A DNA stretch of 64,000 nt from Aeromonas enteropelogenes (GTDB taxonomy: Bacteria > Pseudomonadota > Gammaproteobacteria > Enterobacterales > Aeromonadaceae). Made by a program: the position numbers and the translations under genes. The stretch is from contig NZ_CDCG01000018.1 in NCBI RefSeq assembly GCF_000819845.1, positions 190,126 to 254,125 on the forward strand, in the 5' to 3' direction. Shown piece after piece: positions 57,463-64,000 of this stretch. The notes beneath the pieces were generated by a model. That model was given only the letters and a program-made list of their open reading frames with translations, made no database searches and was not told where the DNA came from. Each line of letters starts with the position of its first letter. The first letter of the stretch is position 1.

Positions 57463-58647
57463 ATGAATCAATCATTGCCGCTGTTAACGCCGCTGCGGGG
57501 CATCGCTGCCCTGATGGTGGTGCTGTTCCACGCCCGTCTGTTGCTCTTTCCCCAGTGGATGGAGTCGATAGCTGGGGTCACCCAACTCATCGAGAATGGC
57601 TATCTCTGGGTCGATCTCTTCTTTATCCTGAGCGGGCTGGTGCTGGCCCATGTCTACGGTGAGGCCTTCACCGCCCCCCGCCGCACCGTCAGCTATGGCC
57701 GCTTTCTCTGGCTGCGACTGACCCGGGTTTACCCCCTCTATGTTGTGACCCTGGTGCTGCTGGTAGGCTGGGAGCTTTACAAGGCGCAGCACGGAGTGGG
57801 CTTCTACGGCGGCCCCCTGTTCAAGATGTGGGAGTGGGAAGGAATGCCTCCGTTCGGTTCCCCCTTTACCCCGGCCGAGGCGCTGCCAAGTGCACTCCTG
57901 CTGCTGCAGGTAGTGACAGATCAGGGGCTGACCTGGAACTTCGCCGCCTGGTCCCTGAGCGTGGAGTGGATAAGCTATCTGTTGTTCCCGCTGCTCATTC
58001 CGCTCGCAGTCACCCGCAGCCGCTGGAGTCACCTCGCCCCCATGCTGGCACTGACAGTGCTTGCCTTTATCGTGCATAGCCGGGGGACCCTGGATGTCAC
58101 CAGCGGGGCGCTGGCCGTTGGTCGTGGGGTGAGTGAGTTCGTGCTCGGCCTCTGGTTGCTGCCCAGGGTCAAGGCAGCGCGGAGTTTGTCCATGATGCAA
58201 CGGGATCTGCCACTGCTTATCGCCTTCCTGCTGCCCTTCGTGCTGCTGCAGTTCACCATGACACCGCAACTGACCCTGCTGCTGATCTGCGCCTACGTGC
58301 TGCTTATCTGGATTGCCGCCTCTCAAGGGAAGCGCCAAAGCCCGCTGCTGCGCTTGCTCGACAACCGCCTCACCAACTGGCTGGGGGATCTCTCCTACTC
58401 CATCTACCTGCTCCATGCTCTGGTGCTGCTAACCGGTTGTGAGCTTATCCACTACCTGGCGCCAGAATTGACCGAGTGGTGGTATGCCCAGACCAACCCG
58501 CTGTTGGGAGTGGTGGCAACCCTGTTGATGCTGGCGGTGTTGATCGCGCTCTCGGCGGTGAGCTATCACCTCTTTGAGCGGCCACTGCAGCGGCGCCTGC
58601 GCCGCGTTGGTCAGGCGCGCCAACCGGCATTGGAGCGGGCAGGATGA
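57463..58647 (+). CDS. acyltransferase-3 family membrane protein, OafA-like
   Basis: The 394-residue, ten-or-more-helix membrane protein has the acyltransferase-3 hallmarks: TPLRGIAALMVVLFHARLL with the catalytic His, GYLWVDLFFILSGLVLAHVY, LTRVYPLYVV, WSLSVEWISYLLFPLL and LSYSIYLLHALVLL. Such proteins O-acylate lipopolysaccharide, capsule or other glycans. ATG 57463 has AAGGGA upstream. It is not closely similar to the WecH-like protein at 4568. No glycan genes adjoin, so the acceptor cannot be told. Confidence 0.85.
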   Translation: MNQSLPLLTPLRGIAALMVVLFHARLLLFPQWMESIAGVTQLIENGYLWVDLFFILSGLVLAHVYGEAFTAPRRTVSYGRFLWLRLTRVYPLYVVTLVLLVGWELYKAQHGVGFYGGPLFKMWEWEGMPPFGSPFTPAEALPSALLLLQVVTDQGLTWNFAAWSLSVEWISYLLFPLLIPLAVTRSRWSHLAPMLALTVLAFIVHSRGTLDVTSGALAVGRGVSEFVLGLWLLPRVKAARSLSMMQRDLPLLIAFLLPFVLLQFTMTPQLTLLLICAYVLLIWIAASQGKRQSPLLRLLDNRLTNWLGDLSYSIYLLHALVLLTGCELIHYLAPELTEWWYAQTNPLLGVVATLLMLAVLIALSAVSYHLFERPLQRRLRRVGQARQPALERAG

Positions 58648-58674
58648 TGACCTGCTCCAAAAGTGCCAGGCCGG

Positions 58675-59088
58675 TTAGCTTAGCTCATCCAGACTGTTCA
58701 TGACCCAGGCACTGGGGTGCTGGCCAAACCCGAGGCGGGGGTAGTAATCCACAGCCTGGGGAGCGGCCAGCAAGATCAGCTTGCAGCCCGGTTGCAGCTG
58801 CAGGAAGGTCTCGCGGATCAATGCCTTGCCAATCCCCTGCCCTTGCACCGCCTCGGCCACCGCCAGATCAGAGAGATAGCAACAGTAACAGAAATCGGTC
58901 ACCGAGCGGGCCACCCCCACCAGTTCCTCTCCCTGCCAGGCGGTTACCAGCAAACCGGCGTTATCCAGCATGCCCTGAATGGTCGACAAATTCTCCGTGG
59001 GGCGCCTGGCCCCCAATGTGGTCTTCGCCAGCAACTGGACGAAGGCTTCTGGCGTGATGGGATGGTTGACCCGCAGTGTCGTGTTCAC
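58675..59088 (-). CDS. GNAT-family N-acetyltransferase
   Basis: The 137-residue product fits a single GNAT domain: ELVGVARSVTDFCYCCYLSDL, read in parts, AVQGQGIGKALIRET (acetyl-CoA pyrophosphate loop Q/RxxGxG/A) and YYPRLGFGQH. The GTG start at 59088 is chosen because AAGGAG lies 5 nt upstream; the frame is open to 59208. The substrate is unknown. It converges on the acyltransferase gene and diverges from selD. Confidence 0.85.
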   Translation of the reverse strand: MNTTLRVNHPITPEAFVQLLAKTTLGARRPTENLSTIQGMLDNAGLLVTAWQGEELVGVARSVTDFCYCCYLSDLAVAEAVQGQGIGKALIRETFLQLQPGCKLILLAAPQAVDYYPRLGFGQHPSAWVMNSLDELS

Positions 59089-59202
59089 CTGAACTCCTTG
59101 TAATGTTCCGTTTATGACCCATTTCTCCCGATAACGGGGCCAATTGTCCAGCAATTGGTCGTTTTGGCCATGAATTCCTGTTCGAACCTGCGGGGCCGAT
59201 TG

Positions 59203-59211
59203 TGGCATAAT
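59203..59211 (+). promoter_or_regulatory. candidate extended -10 of selD
   Basis: TGGCATAAT (59203-59211) is an extended -10 match, leaving a GC-rich leader of about 190 nt before selD. No good -35 at 17 bp is seen. Confidence 0.35.
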
Positions 59212-59406
59212 ACCCCGTCCTGTGGCCCTTGACGGGGCTACGCTGGCGCATCTGATCGCCCCCTTTCCCCGTCCGGCTTGGCAGCCCTGCGTGACTGCCT
59301 GCGGCGCCGCCTTTGATGGCAGCCAAGGCCACCCGTTTTTTGCGGTTCATTCCGCCCGTTTATCAAGGCGCCCCACCGGAGCGCCTGCACAAGCAAGGGG
59401 GTAAGT

Positions 59407-60444
59407 ATGTCTTCCATTCGTCTGACCCAATACAGCCACGGCGCTGGTTGTGGCTGCAAAATCTCTCCCAAGGTGCTCGATACCATTCTCAAGAGCCAGA
59501 TCCCGGGGTTCAACGATCCGACCCTTATCGTCGGCAACAGCAGCAAGGATGACGCGGCCGTGGTCGATATCGGCAACGGTCAGGGCATTGTCTCCACCAC
59601 CGACTTCTTCATGCCCATCGTCGATGATCCTTTCACCTTTGGCCGCATCGCCGCGACCAACGCCATCAGCGACATCTACGCCATGGGCGGCAAGCCCATC
59701 GTCGCCATCGCCATCCTCGGCTGGCCCATCAACACCCTGCCCGCCGAAGTGGCTCAACAGGTGATCGACGGCGGTCGTCAGGTGTGTCACGAGGCAGGGA
59801 TTTCACTGGCCGGCGGCCACAGCATCGATGCCCCCGAGCCTATCTTCGGCCTGGCTGTGACCGGTATCGTGCCACTGGACGCCATCAAGCAGAACGACAC
59901 CGCCAAGGTGGGTGACACCCTCTATCTGACCAAGCCCCTTGGCATCGGCATCCTCACCACCGCCCAGAAGAAGAGCAAGCTCAAGCCCGAGCACGAGCAA
60001 CTGGCCCCCAACGCCATGTGCACCCTCAACAAGATCGGCCAGCAATTCGCCGCGCTGCCGGGGGTCCACGCCATGACTGACGTGACCGGTTTTGGTCTGG
60101 CCGGTCATCTGCTGGAGATGTGCGAAGGCTCAGGGGTCAGCGCCCGCCTCGACTTCAAGGCGCTGCCGCTGCTGGACGAAGTAGATTACTACCTGAGTGA
60201 GGGTTGCGTGCCGGGCGGTACCCTGCGCAACCACGACTCTTACGGCCACAAGCTCGATGCCATGGACGATCGCACCCGCAACATCCTGTGCGATCCGCAG
60301 ACCAGTGGCGGCCTGCTGGTAGCCGTAGGCAAGGAGAGCGAGGAAGCCCTGCTCGCCATCGCCCGTGACGCTGGCCTCTCCCTCTCGCCCATCGGCGAGA
60401 TCAAGGCTCTGGAAGGCAACCGCTTTATCGAGGTTATCCAATGA
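59407..60444 (+). CDS. selD: selenide, water dikinase SelD
   Basis: The 345-residue enzyme makes selenophosphate from selenide and ATP. The N-terminal [12 protein letters not shown] carries Cys15 (the position that can be Sec in some species) and Lys18. [18 protein letters not shown] and [14 protein letters not shown] are typical nucleotide-binding blocks. It overlaps mnmH by 4 bp (ATGA), so the two are translationally coupled and act in tRNA selenation. Confidence 0.97.
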   Translation: MSSIRLTQYSHGAGCGCKISPKVLDTILKSQIPGFNDPTLIVGNSSKDDAAVVDIGNGQGIVSTTDFFMPIVDDPFTFGRIAATNAISDIYAMGGKPIVAIAILGWPINTLPAEVAQQVIDGGRQVCHEAGISLAGGHSIDAPEPIFGLAVTGIVPLDAIKQNDTAKVGDTLYLTKPLGIGILTTAQKKSKLKPEHEQLAPNAMCTLNKIGQQFAALPGVHAMTDVTGFGLAGHLLEMCEGSGVSARLDFKALPLLDEVDYYLSEGCVPGGTLRNHDSYGHKLDAMDDRTRNILCDPQTSGGLLVAVGKESEEALLAIARDAGLSLSPIGEIKALEGNRFIEVIQ

Positions 60445-61553
60445 GCGGATTGCCGCTGATCACCGACTACGCCCGGGTCTTTCTGGACGACATCCCCCTG
60501 ATTGACCTGCGCGCCCCTATCGAGTTCAAGGAGGGGGCTTTCCCCTGTGCCACCAACCTGCCCTTGATGACGGACGATGAGCGTGCCCAGGTGGGGACCT
60601 GTTACAAGAAGCAGGGTCAGGCCGCCGCCATCGAGCTTGGTCACAAGCTGGTGGGGGGAACGGTGCGTGCCGAGCGCATCGAAGGCTGGCTGGCGCAGTT
60701 GCGCCAGCAGCCAGATGCCCTGCTCTACTGCTTTCGCGGCGGCCTGCGCTCGCAAACCGTACAACAGTGGCTCCATGATGCAGGGGTTACCCGTCCCCGC
60801 ATCGCCGGAGGCTACAAGGAGCTGCGCCGCTTCCTGATCGACACCCAGGACAAGGCCTCTGCCGAGTGTCACTGGAGCGTGCTGACCGGCATGACCGGCT
60901 CCGGCAAGACCCATATGCTGGATCAGGTGACCCAGGCGGTGGATCTGGAGGGCCATGCCCACCACAGGGGGTCGTCGTTTGGCCAACTGCCGGGGGGCCA
61001 GCCCAGCAACATCAACTTTGAAAACAACCTGGCCATCGAGCTGCTCAAGCGTCGTCACCACGGCGAGCAAGCGTTCGTGGTGGAAGACGAGAGCCGCCTT
61101 ATCGGTCGCTGCTGCCTGCCGCTCTCCCTCTATGAGACCATGTGCCAGGCACCGCTGGTGGTGGTGGATGTGCCGCAACACGAACGCGCCGAGCAGATCC
61201 GCGAGGATTATGTGCACGATCTCTGGCTGCGTTATCAGGCCATGTATGGCAATGAAGCCGGCTGGCCCCTGTTTGCCGCCTACCTGACCGACGCCCTGGC
61301 CCGCCTCAAGCGCCGCCTGGGGGATCAGGCCCACCGCGAGCTGGATCAGCTGATGCAAACGGCCCTTGAAGAGCAAAGCCGCAGCGGTGATACCTCGCTG
61401 CATCTGGCCTGGATCACCCTGCTGCTGACCCGCTACTACGACCCCATGTATCTCTACCAGCTTGGTAACAAGCAGGAGCGCATCGTGTTTCGGGGCGACA
61501 AGCAGGGATGTCTCGACTATTTTGCCGAGCAGCACGCCAGCCAGGCGATCTGA
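60441..61553 (+). CDS. mnmH: tRNA 2-selenouridine synthase MnmH (SelU/YbbB)
   Basis: The 370-residue protein has an N-terminal rhodanese domain with catalytic Cys97 in [12 protein letters not shown] and a C-terminal P-loop domain with GMTGSGKT (150-157). It swaps sulfur for selenium in the wobble 2-thiouridine of tRNAs, through a geranylated intermediate in E. coli. The start overlaps the selD stop. No selA/selB is in the window, so selenium use here may be for tRNA alone. Confidence 0.96.
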   Translation: MSGLPLITDYARVFLDDIPLIDLRAPIEFKEGAFPCATNLPLMTDDERAQVGTCYKKQGQAAAIELGHKLVGGTVRAERIEGWLAQLRQQPDALLYCFRGGLRSQTVQQWLHDAGVTRPRIAGGYKELRRFLIDTQDKASAECHWSVLTGMTGSGKTHMLDQVTQAVDLEGHAHHRGSSFGQLPGGQPSNINFENNLAIELLKRRHHGEQAFVVEDESRLIGRCCLPLSLYETMCQAPLVVVDVPQHERAEQIREDYVHDLWLRYQAMYGNEAGWPLFAAYLTDALARLKRRLGDQAHRELDQLMQTALEEQSRSGDTSLHLAWITLLLTRYYDPMYLYQLGNKQERIVFRGDKQGCLDYFAEQHASQAI

Positions 61554-61591
61554 TCCGGCCCTTATCAGCAAGCGCTGCAAGAGGAATTCCC

Positions 61592-62236
61592 ATGTTGAAA
61601 TTCGAGGTGATCCCGGTCACCCAGTTCGCCCAGAACTGCTCCCTCATCTGGTGTGACGAGACCCGTGAGGCGGCCCTTGTCGATCCGGGTGGCGAAGCGG
61701 ACAAACTGCTGGCCGCCATCGCCAAGCGGGGGTTGACCCTGACTCACATCCTGCTAACCCACGGTCATCTGGATCACGTGGGCGCCGCCGCAGAGTTACG
61801 GGAGAGAACCGGCGTCACCATCACCGGCCCCCACCAGGAAGATGCCTTCTGGCTCGACATGCTGCCCCAGCAGAGCCAGATGTTCGGCTTCACCCATACC
61901 CCTGCCTTCGCCCCCGACCGCTGGCTCGAACAGGGTGACAAGGTGCAGGTGGGCAAGTGCGCGCTGGACGTCTACTTCTGCCCCGGCCACACCCCTGGCC
62001 ATATCGTGCTGCTCAGCCAAACCGAGCGGCTCGCCTGGGTCGGTGACGTGCTCTTTGCCGGCAGCATTGGCCGTACCGACTTCCCGCGCGGGGATCACGG
62101 GACGCTGATCAAGTCGATCACCGAGACCCTGCTGCCGCTGGGCGACGAGATCGTCTTTATCCCGGGTCACGGCCCCAGCTCCACCTTCGGCCGCGAGAAG
62201 GTGAGCAACCCCTACCTGACCCAACCCATCTGGTGA
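61592..62236 (+). CDS. ycbL: metallo-beta-lactamase fold hydrolase YcbL
   Basis: The 214-residue protein has the metal motif THGHLDH (His57, His59, Asp61, His62), CPGHTPGHIVL, GDVLFAGSIGRTDFPRGD and IPGHGPSSTFGRE. Size and sequence match YcbL, a glyoxalase II-like enzyme. ATG 61592 has GAGGA upstream; it follows mnmH by 38 bp and may be co-transcribed. Confidence 0.93.
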   Translation: MLKFEVIPVTQFAQNCSLIWCDETREAALVDPGGEADKLLAAIAKRGLTLTHILLTHGHLDHVGAAAELRERTGVTITGPHQEDAFWLDMLPQQSQMFGFTHTPAFAPDRWLEQGDKVQVGKCALDVYFCPGHTPGHIVLLSQTERLAWVGDVLFAGSIGRTDFPRGDHGTLIKSITETLLPLGDEIVFIPGHGPSSTFGREKVSNPYLTQPIW

Positions 62237-62242
62237 TCAAAA

Positions 62243-62264
62243 GGCAGCGGCATTGGCCGCTGCC
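62243..62264 (+). terminator. terminator-like hairpin after ycbL
   Basis: 9-bp stem GGCAGCGGC (62243-62251) / GCCGCTGCC (62256-62264), followed by pyrimidine-rich sequence with few consecutive T. Confidence 0.6.
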
Positions 62265-62433
62265 TCTCTTCCCTTTCTCTTTGCTTCTAAGCTGTCATTT
62301 TGCAGTTAACTGGCACCTTTTCCGCCGCTGCATCCTGCTTTTTGCCCATTGCCACCACCTATTGCCGCCAAGTGAGGCCGCTATCCGGGCGGGTCAACCA
62401 CGAGCTCAACTCTGCCTTCAAGAGCAGAAAACA

Positions 62434-62463
62434 AAAATCCCCACCCGGGGGTGAGGATTTTTC
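62434..62463 (-). terminator. terminator of rnd
   Basis: On the minus strand AAAATCCTCACC pairs with GGTGGGGATTTT (one G-U pair), followed by T's; it lies about 20 bp after the rnd stop. The rest of the 62265-62433 spacer shows nothing clear. Confidence 0.8.
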
Positions 62464-62481
62464 AGGCCGCAAAGCGTTGGC

Positions 62482-63594
62482 TTACTGCTCCAGCAGATGG
62501 CCTACCAGCTCATGACGCCACCCTTGCAGCAGCATGGGCTTGTCGGCGCGGGCCCGCTCTTCGTCGCTCATCCGCCAGCTCCAGGTGAAGTACTGGTGGA
62601 TGATCTTCTTGCTGGCGATCAGCTCGGGCGGAATATTGCTGACCTTGGCCTTCTCGTCCACCAGGGCCTTGATACGCTTGAGCTCGGCCTTGTATTTGGG
62701 GAAGTCCACCAGCCGGCGAATGGGCTCGGGCCAGCTGTCGGGATCGCTCTGCTGGGCCTTGGCGACGATATCCAGCATCCGCTTGCCGTGGATCTTGATC
62801 TCGATGGGCGAGAGCCCCAGTTCGTTGAGATCGCGAAGGGACGCGGGACGGCGTTCCGCCACCTTGAACAGGTGCAGCTCTTTGACCACGAAGTTGAGGG
62901 CGAGATCCCGGCGGACCGCTTCCTGCTGGCGCCAGGCGGCCAGCTCGCGCAGGATCGCCAACTCGCGGCGACCCAGTTGCCAGGCGTTGACGATCTCGAG
63001 ATAAGCCTGACGAGGATCGTTGCCCTGGGTCTTGCGGGCGGAGTGGTTTTGGCACTCCTGCTCGAACCAGGGAAATTTGCCACTTTCACGCAGCTTGCTC
63101 ATCACCTTGTCGTAGAGGGGCATCAGGTAGAAGACATCGGCCGCCGCGTATTCGAGCTGGCGGTCTGTCAGCGGGCGAGCCAGCCAATCGGTGCGGGCCT
63201 GATCCTTCTCAAGGGCCACGCCGAGGAATTCATTGACCAGGGCACCAAAGCCCACCGAGACGCCATAGCCCAGAAAGGCGGCCGCCAGCTGGGTATCGTG
63301 CATCTGATTCGGCAAATGACCGGCCTCGTGCTGGATAAGTTCGAGATCCTCGCCGGAGGCATGCAGGATGGCGATCTGCCCTTCCCGACCAAGCCGTCGC
63401 CAGAGCGGGGCGAGATCCAGAGTGAGCGGATCGAGCAGCGCCAGCTGCTTGCCATCGTAGATTTGAAACAGGCCCAGTTGAGGGTAATAGGTGCGGGTGC
63501 GAACGAATTCAGTATCGATGGCCAGGGGAACGTCGGCCAGAGAAGCGAGATACTGCTCCAGTTCGGCTTGCTGTGAAATGAATTGATAGTGCAT
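62482..63594 (-). CDS. rnd: ribonuclease D
   Basis: The 370-residue 3'-5' exonuclease has the DEDDy motifs: AIDTEFVRTRTYYPQLGL (Exo I), HDTQLAAAFLG (Exo II region) and DRQLEYAAADVFYL (Exo III), plus a C-terminal HRDC-type helical domain (AWQLGRRELAILRELAAWR, read in parts). It trims tRNA 3' ends. ATG 63594 is chosen by alignment to E. coli (375 aa); the frame is open 17 codons more. It follows fadD as in E. coli. Confidence 0.94.
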   Translation of the reverse strand: MHYQFISQQAELEQYLASLADVPLAIDTEFVRTRTYYPQLGLFQIYDGKQLALLDPLTLDLAPLWRRLGREGQIAILHASGEDLELIQHEAGHLPNQMHDTQLAAAFLGYGVSVGFGALVNEFLGVALEKDQARTDWLARPLTDRQLEYAAADVFYLMPLYDKVMSKLRESGKFPWFEQECQNHSARKTQGNDPRQAYLEIVNAWQLGRRELAILRELAAWRQQEAVRRDLALNFVVKELHLFKVAERRPASLRDLNELGLSPIEIKIHGKRMLDIVAKAQQSDPDSWPEPIRRLVDFPKYKAELKRIKALVDEKAKVSNIPPELIASKKIIHQYFTWSWRMSDEERARADKPMLLQGWRHELVGHLLEQ

Positions 63595-63626
63595 CTTTGC
63601 CTGCAAGTTTTCAGGGCCAAAAGAAA

Positions 63627-63650
63627 AAACCGTGGGATGTCCCACGGTTT
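63627..63650 (-). terminator. terminator of fadD
   Basis: 11-bp stem AAACCGTGGGA (63627-63637) / TCCCACGGTTT (63640-63650), with T's on the minus strand, between fadD and rnd. Confidence 0.88.
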
Positions 63651-63692
63651 TGCATCACTGCGCTGCCTGGCCAAGAGGCCTGGCGACGCCGG

Positions 63693-64000
63693 TTACTGCT
63701 TGGCAATCTCTTCGTCGCGCAGGACGCGGCGCAGGATCTTGCCCACATTGGTCTTGGGAAGTTCGTCGCGAAATTCTACCAGTTTCGGCACCTTATAGGC
63801 AGTCAGATGTTTGCGGCAGTGGGCAATAATCTCGTCATCCTGCAGTTTTGCATCTTTCCTGACCACGAAGATCTTCACCAGCTCGCCGGAGACCTTGTGC
63901 GGCACGCCGACGGCCGCCACTTCCAGCACTTTCGGGTGCAGCGCCACCACGTCTTCAATTTCATTCGGGTAGACGTTGAAACCGGAGACCAGGATCATAT
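63693..64000 (-). CDS. fadD: long-chain acyl-CoA ligase FadD (C-terminal part only)
   Basis: The visible 102 codons are the C-terminal subdomain of an acyl-CoA synthetase: [32 protein letters not shown] and [18 protein letters not shown] with the catalytic Lys near the end. The frame runs off the right edge. Position next to rnd and sequence agree with FadD, which activates exogenous long-chain fatty acids at the inner membrane. It would supply acyl-CoA for beta-oxidation and for the storage locus at 10-19 kb. Confidence 0.9.
   Translation of the reverse strand, partial: MILVSGFNVYPNEIEDVVALHPKVLEVAAVGVPHKVSGELVKIFVVRKDAKLQDDEIIAHCRKHLTAYKVPKLVEFRDELPKTNVGKILRRVLRDEEIAKQ

Overview
The window is about 64 kb of GC-rich gammaproteobacterial chromosome. 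Protein sequences and gene order point to the genus Aeromonas: uup/rmf/fabA/ycbZ, letA/letB/rsmF, a full tatD-holB-tmk-mltG-pabC-fabF-acpP-fabG-fabD-fabH-plsX-rpmF-yceD run, rluC/rne, dcd-udk, mrp/metG, selD-mnmH, and rnd/fadD. The genus is an inference from family resemblance and synteny; no search was run and no rRNA gene is present. Both edges cut genes: uup on the left and a fadD-type acyl-CoA ligase on the right.

Layout. 0-4.4 kb: uup, the small ribosome-hibernation gene rmf, fabA behind a FabR-like palindrome, and a Lon-family protease (ycbZ). 4.5-9.0 kb is an accessory stretch with a WecH-like membrane acyltransferase, a small unknown membrane protein, decayed coding sequence and an orphan tyrosine recombinase. 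9.0-10.4 kb: LexA-controlled yebG and an alpha/beta hydrolase. 10.4-19.0 kb is the most distinctive region. It holds a two-domain fatty acyl-CoA reductase of the Marinobacter type, a PhaF/PhaI-like phasin, a patatin-like lipase, a TetR regulator, a repeat-rich unknown protein, a wax ester synthase/DGAT, a PHA-granule-associated small protein and another unknown protein. Together these look like a neutral-lipid (wax ester or triacylglycerol) synthesis, coating and mobilisation locus. 19.1-22.7 kb: prpBCD for propionate (methylcitrate cycle), which would feed from and into fatty-acid turnover.

22.8-28.2 kb: a split letA, a seven-MCE letB (lipid transport across the envelope) and rsmF. 28.2-30.1 kb is a second small accessory spot: a structured, terminator-ended transcript candidate, an RHH protein, a second orphan tyrosine recombinase and dense palindromes. 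30.1-40.6 kb is the leftward fatty-acid/phospholipid cluster, broken by intrinsic terminators after acpP and after fabF, and starting at yceD with a promoter so close that the mRNA is probably leaderless. 40.7-49.8 kb: yceF (maf), rluC, rne with a long leader ending in a chain of mini-ORFs, pit, dcd and udk. 49.8-64 kb: mrp/metG, a GST, acylphosphatase, a chemoreceptor, rlmI, a second acyltransferase-3 protein, a GNAT protein, selD-mnmH, ycbL, rnd and the end of fadD.

Lipid metabolism is the theme: unsaturated fatty-acid synthesis (fabA), de novo synthesis (fab cluster, acpP, plsX), acyl-CoA activation (fadD), storage (reductase plus wax synthase plus phasin), lipolysis (patatin), propionyl-CoA disposal (prp) and lipid trafficking (letAB). 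No tRNA, rRNA, CRISPR array or complete insertion sequence was found. Most long reading frames opposite these genes are GC-driven antisense shadows.
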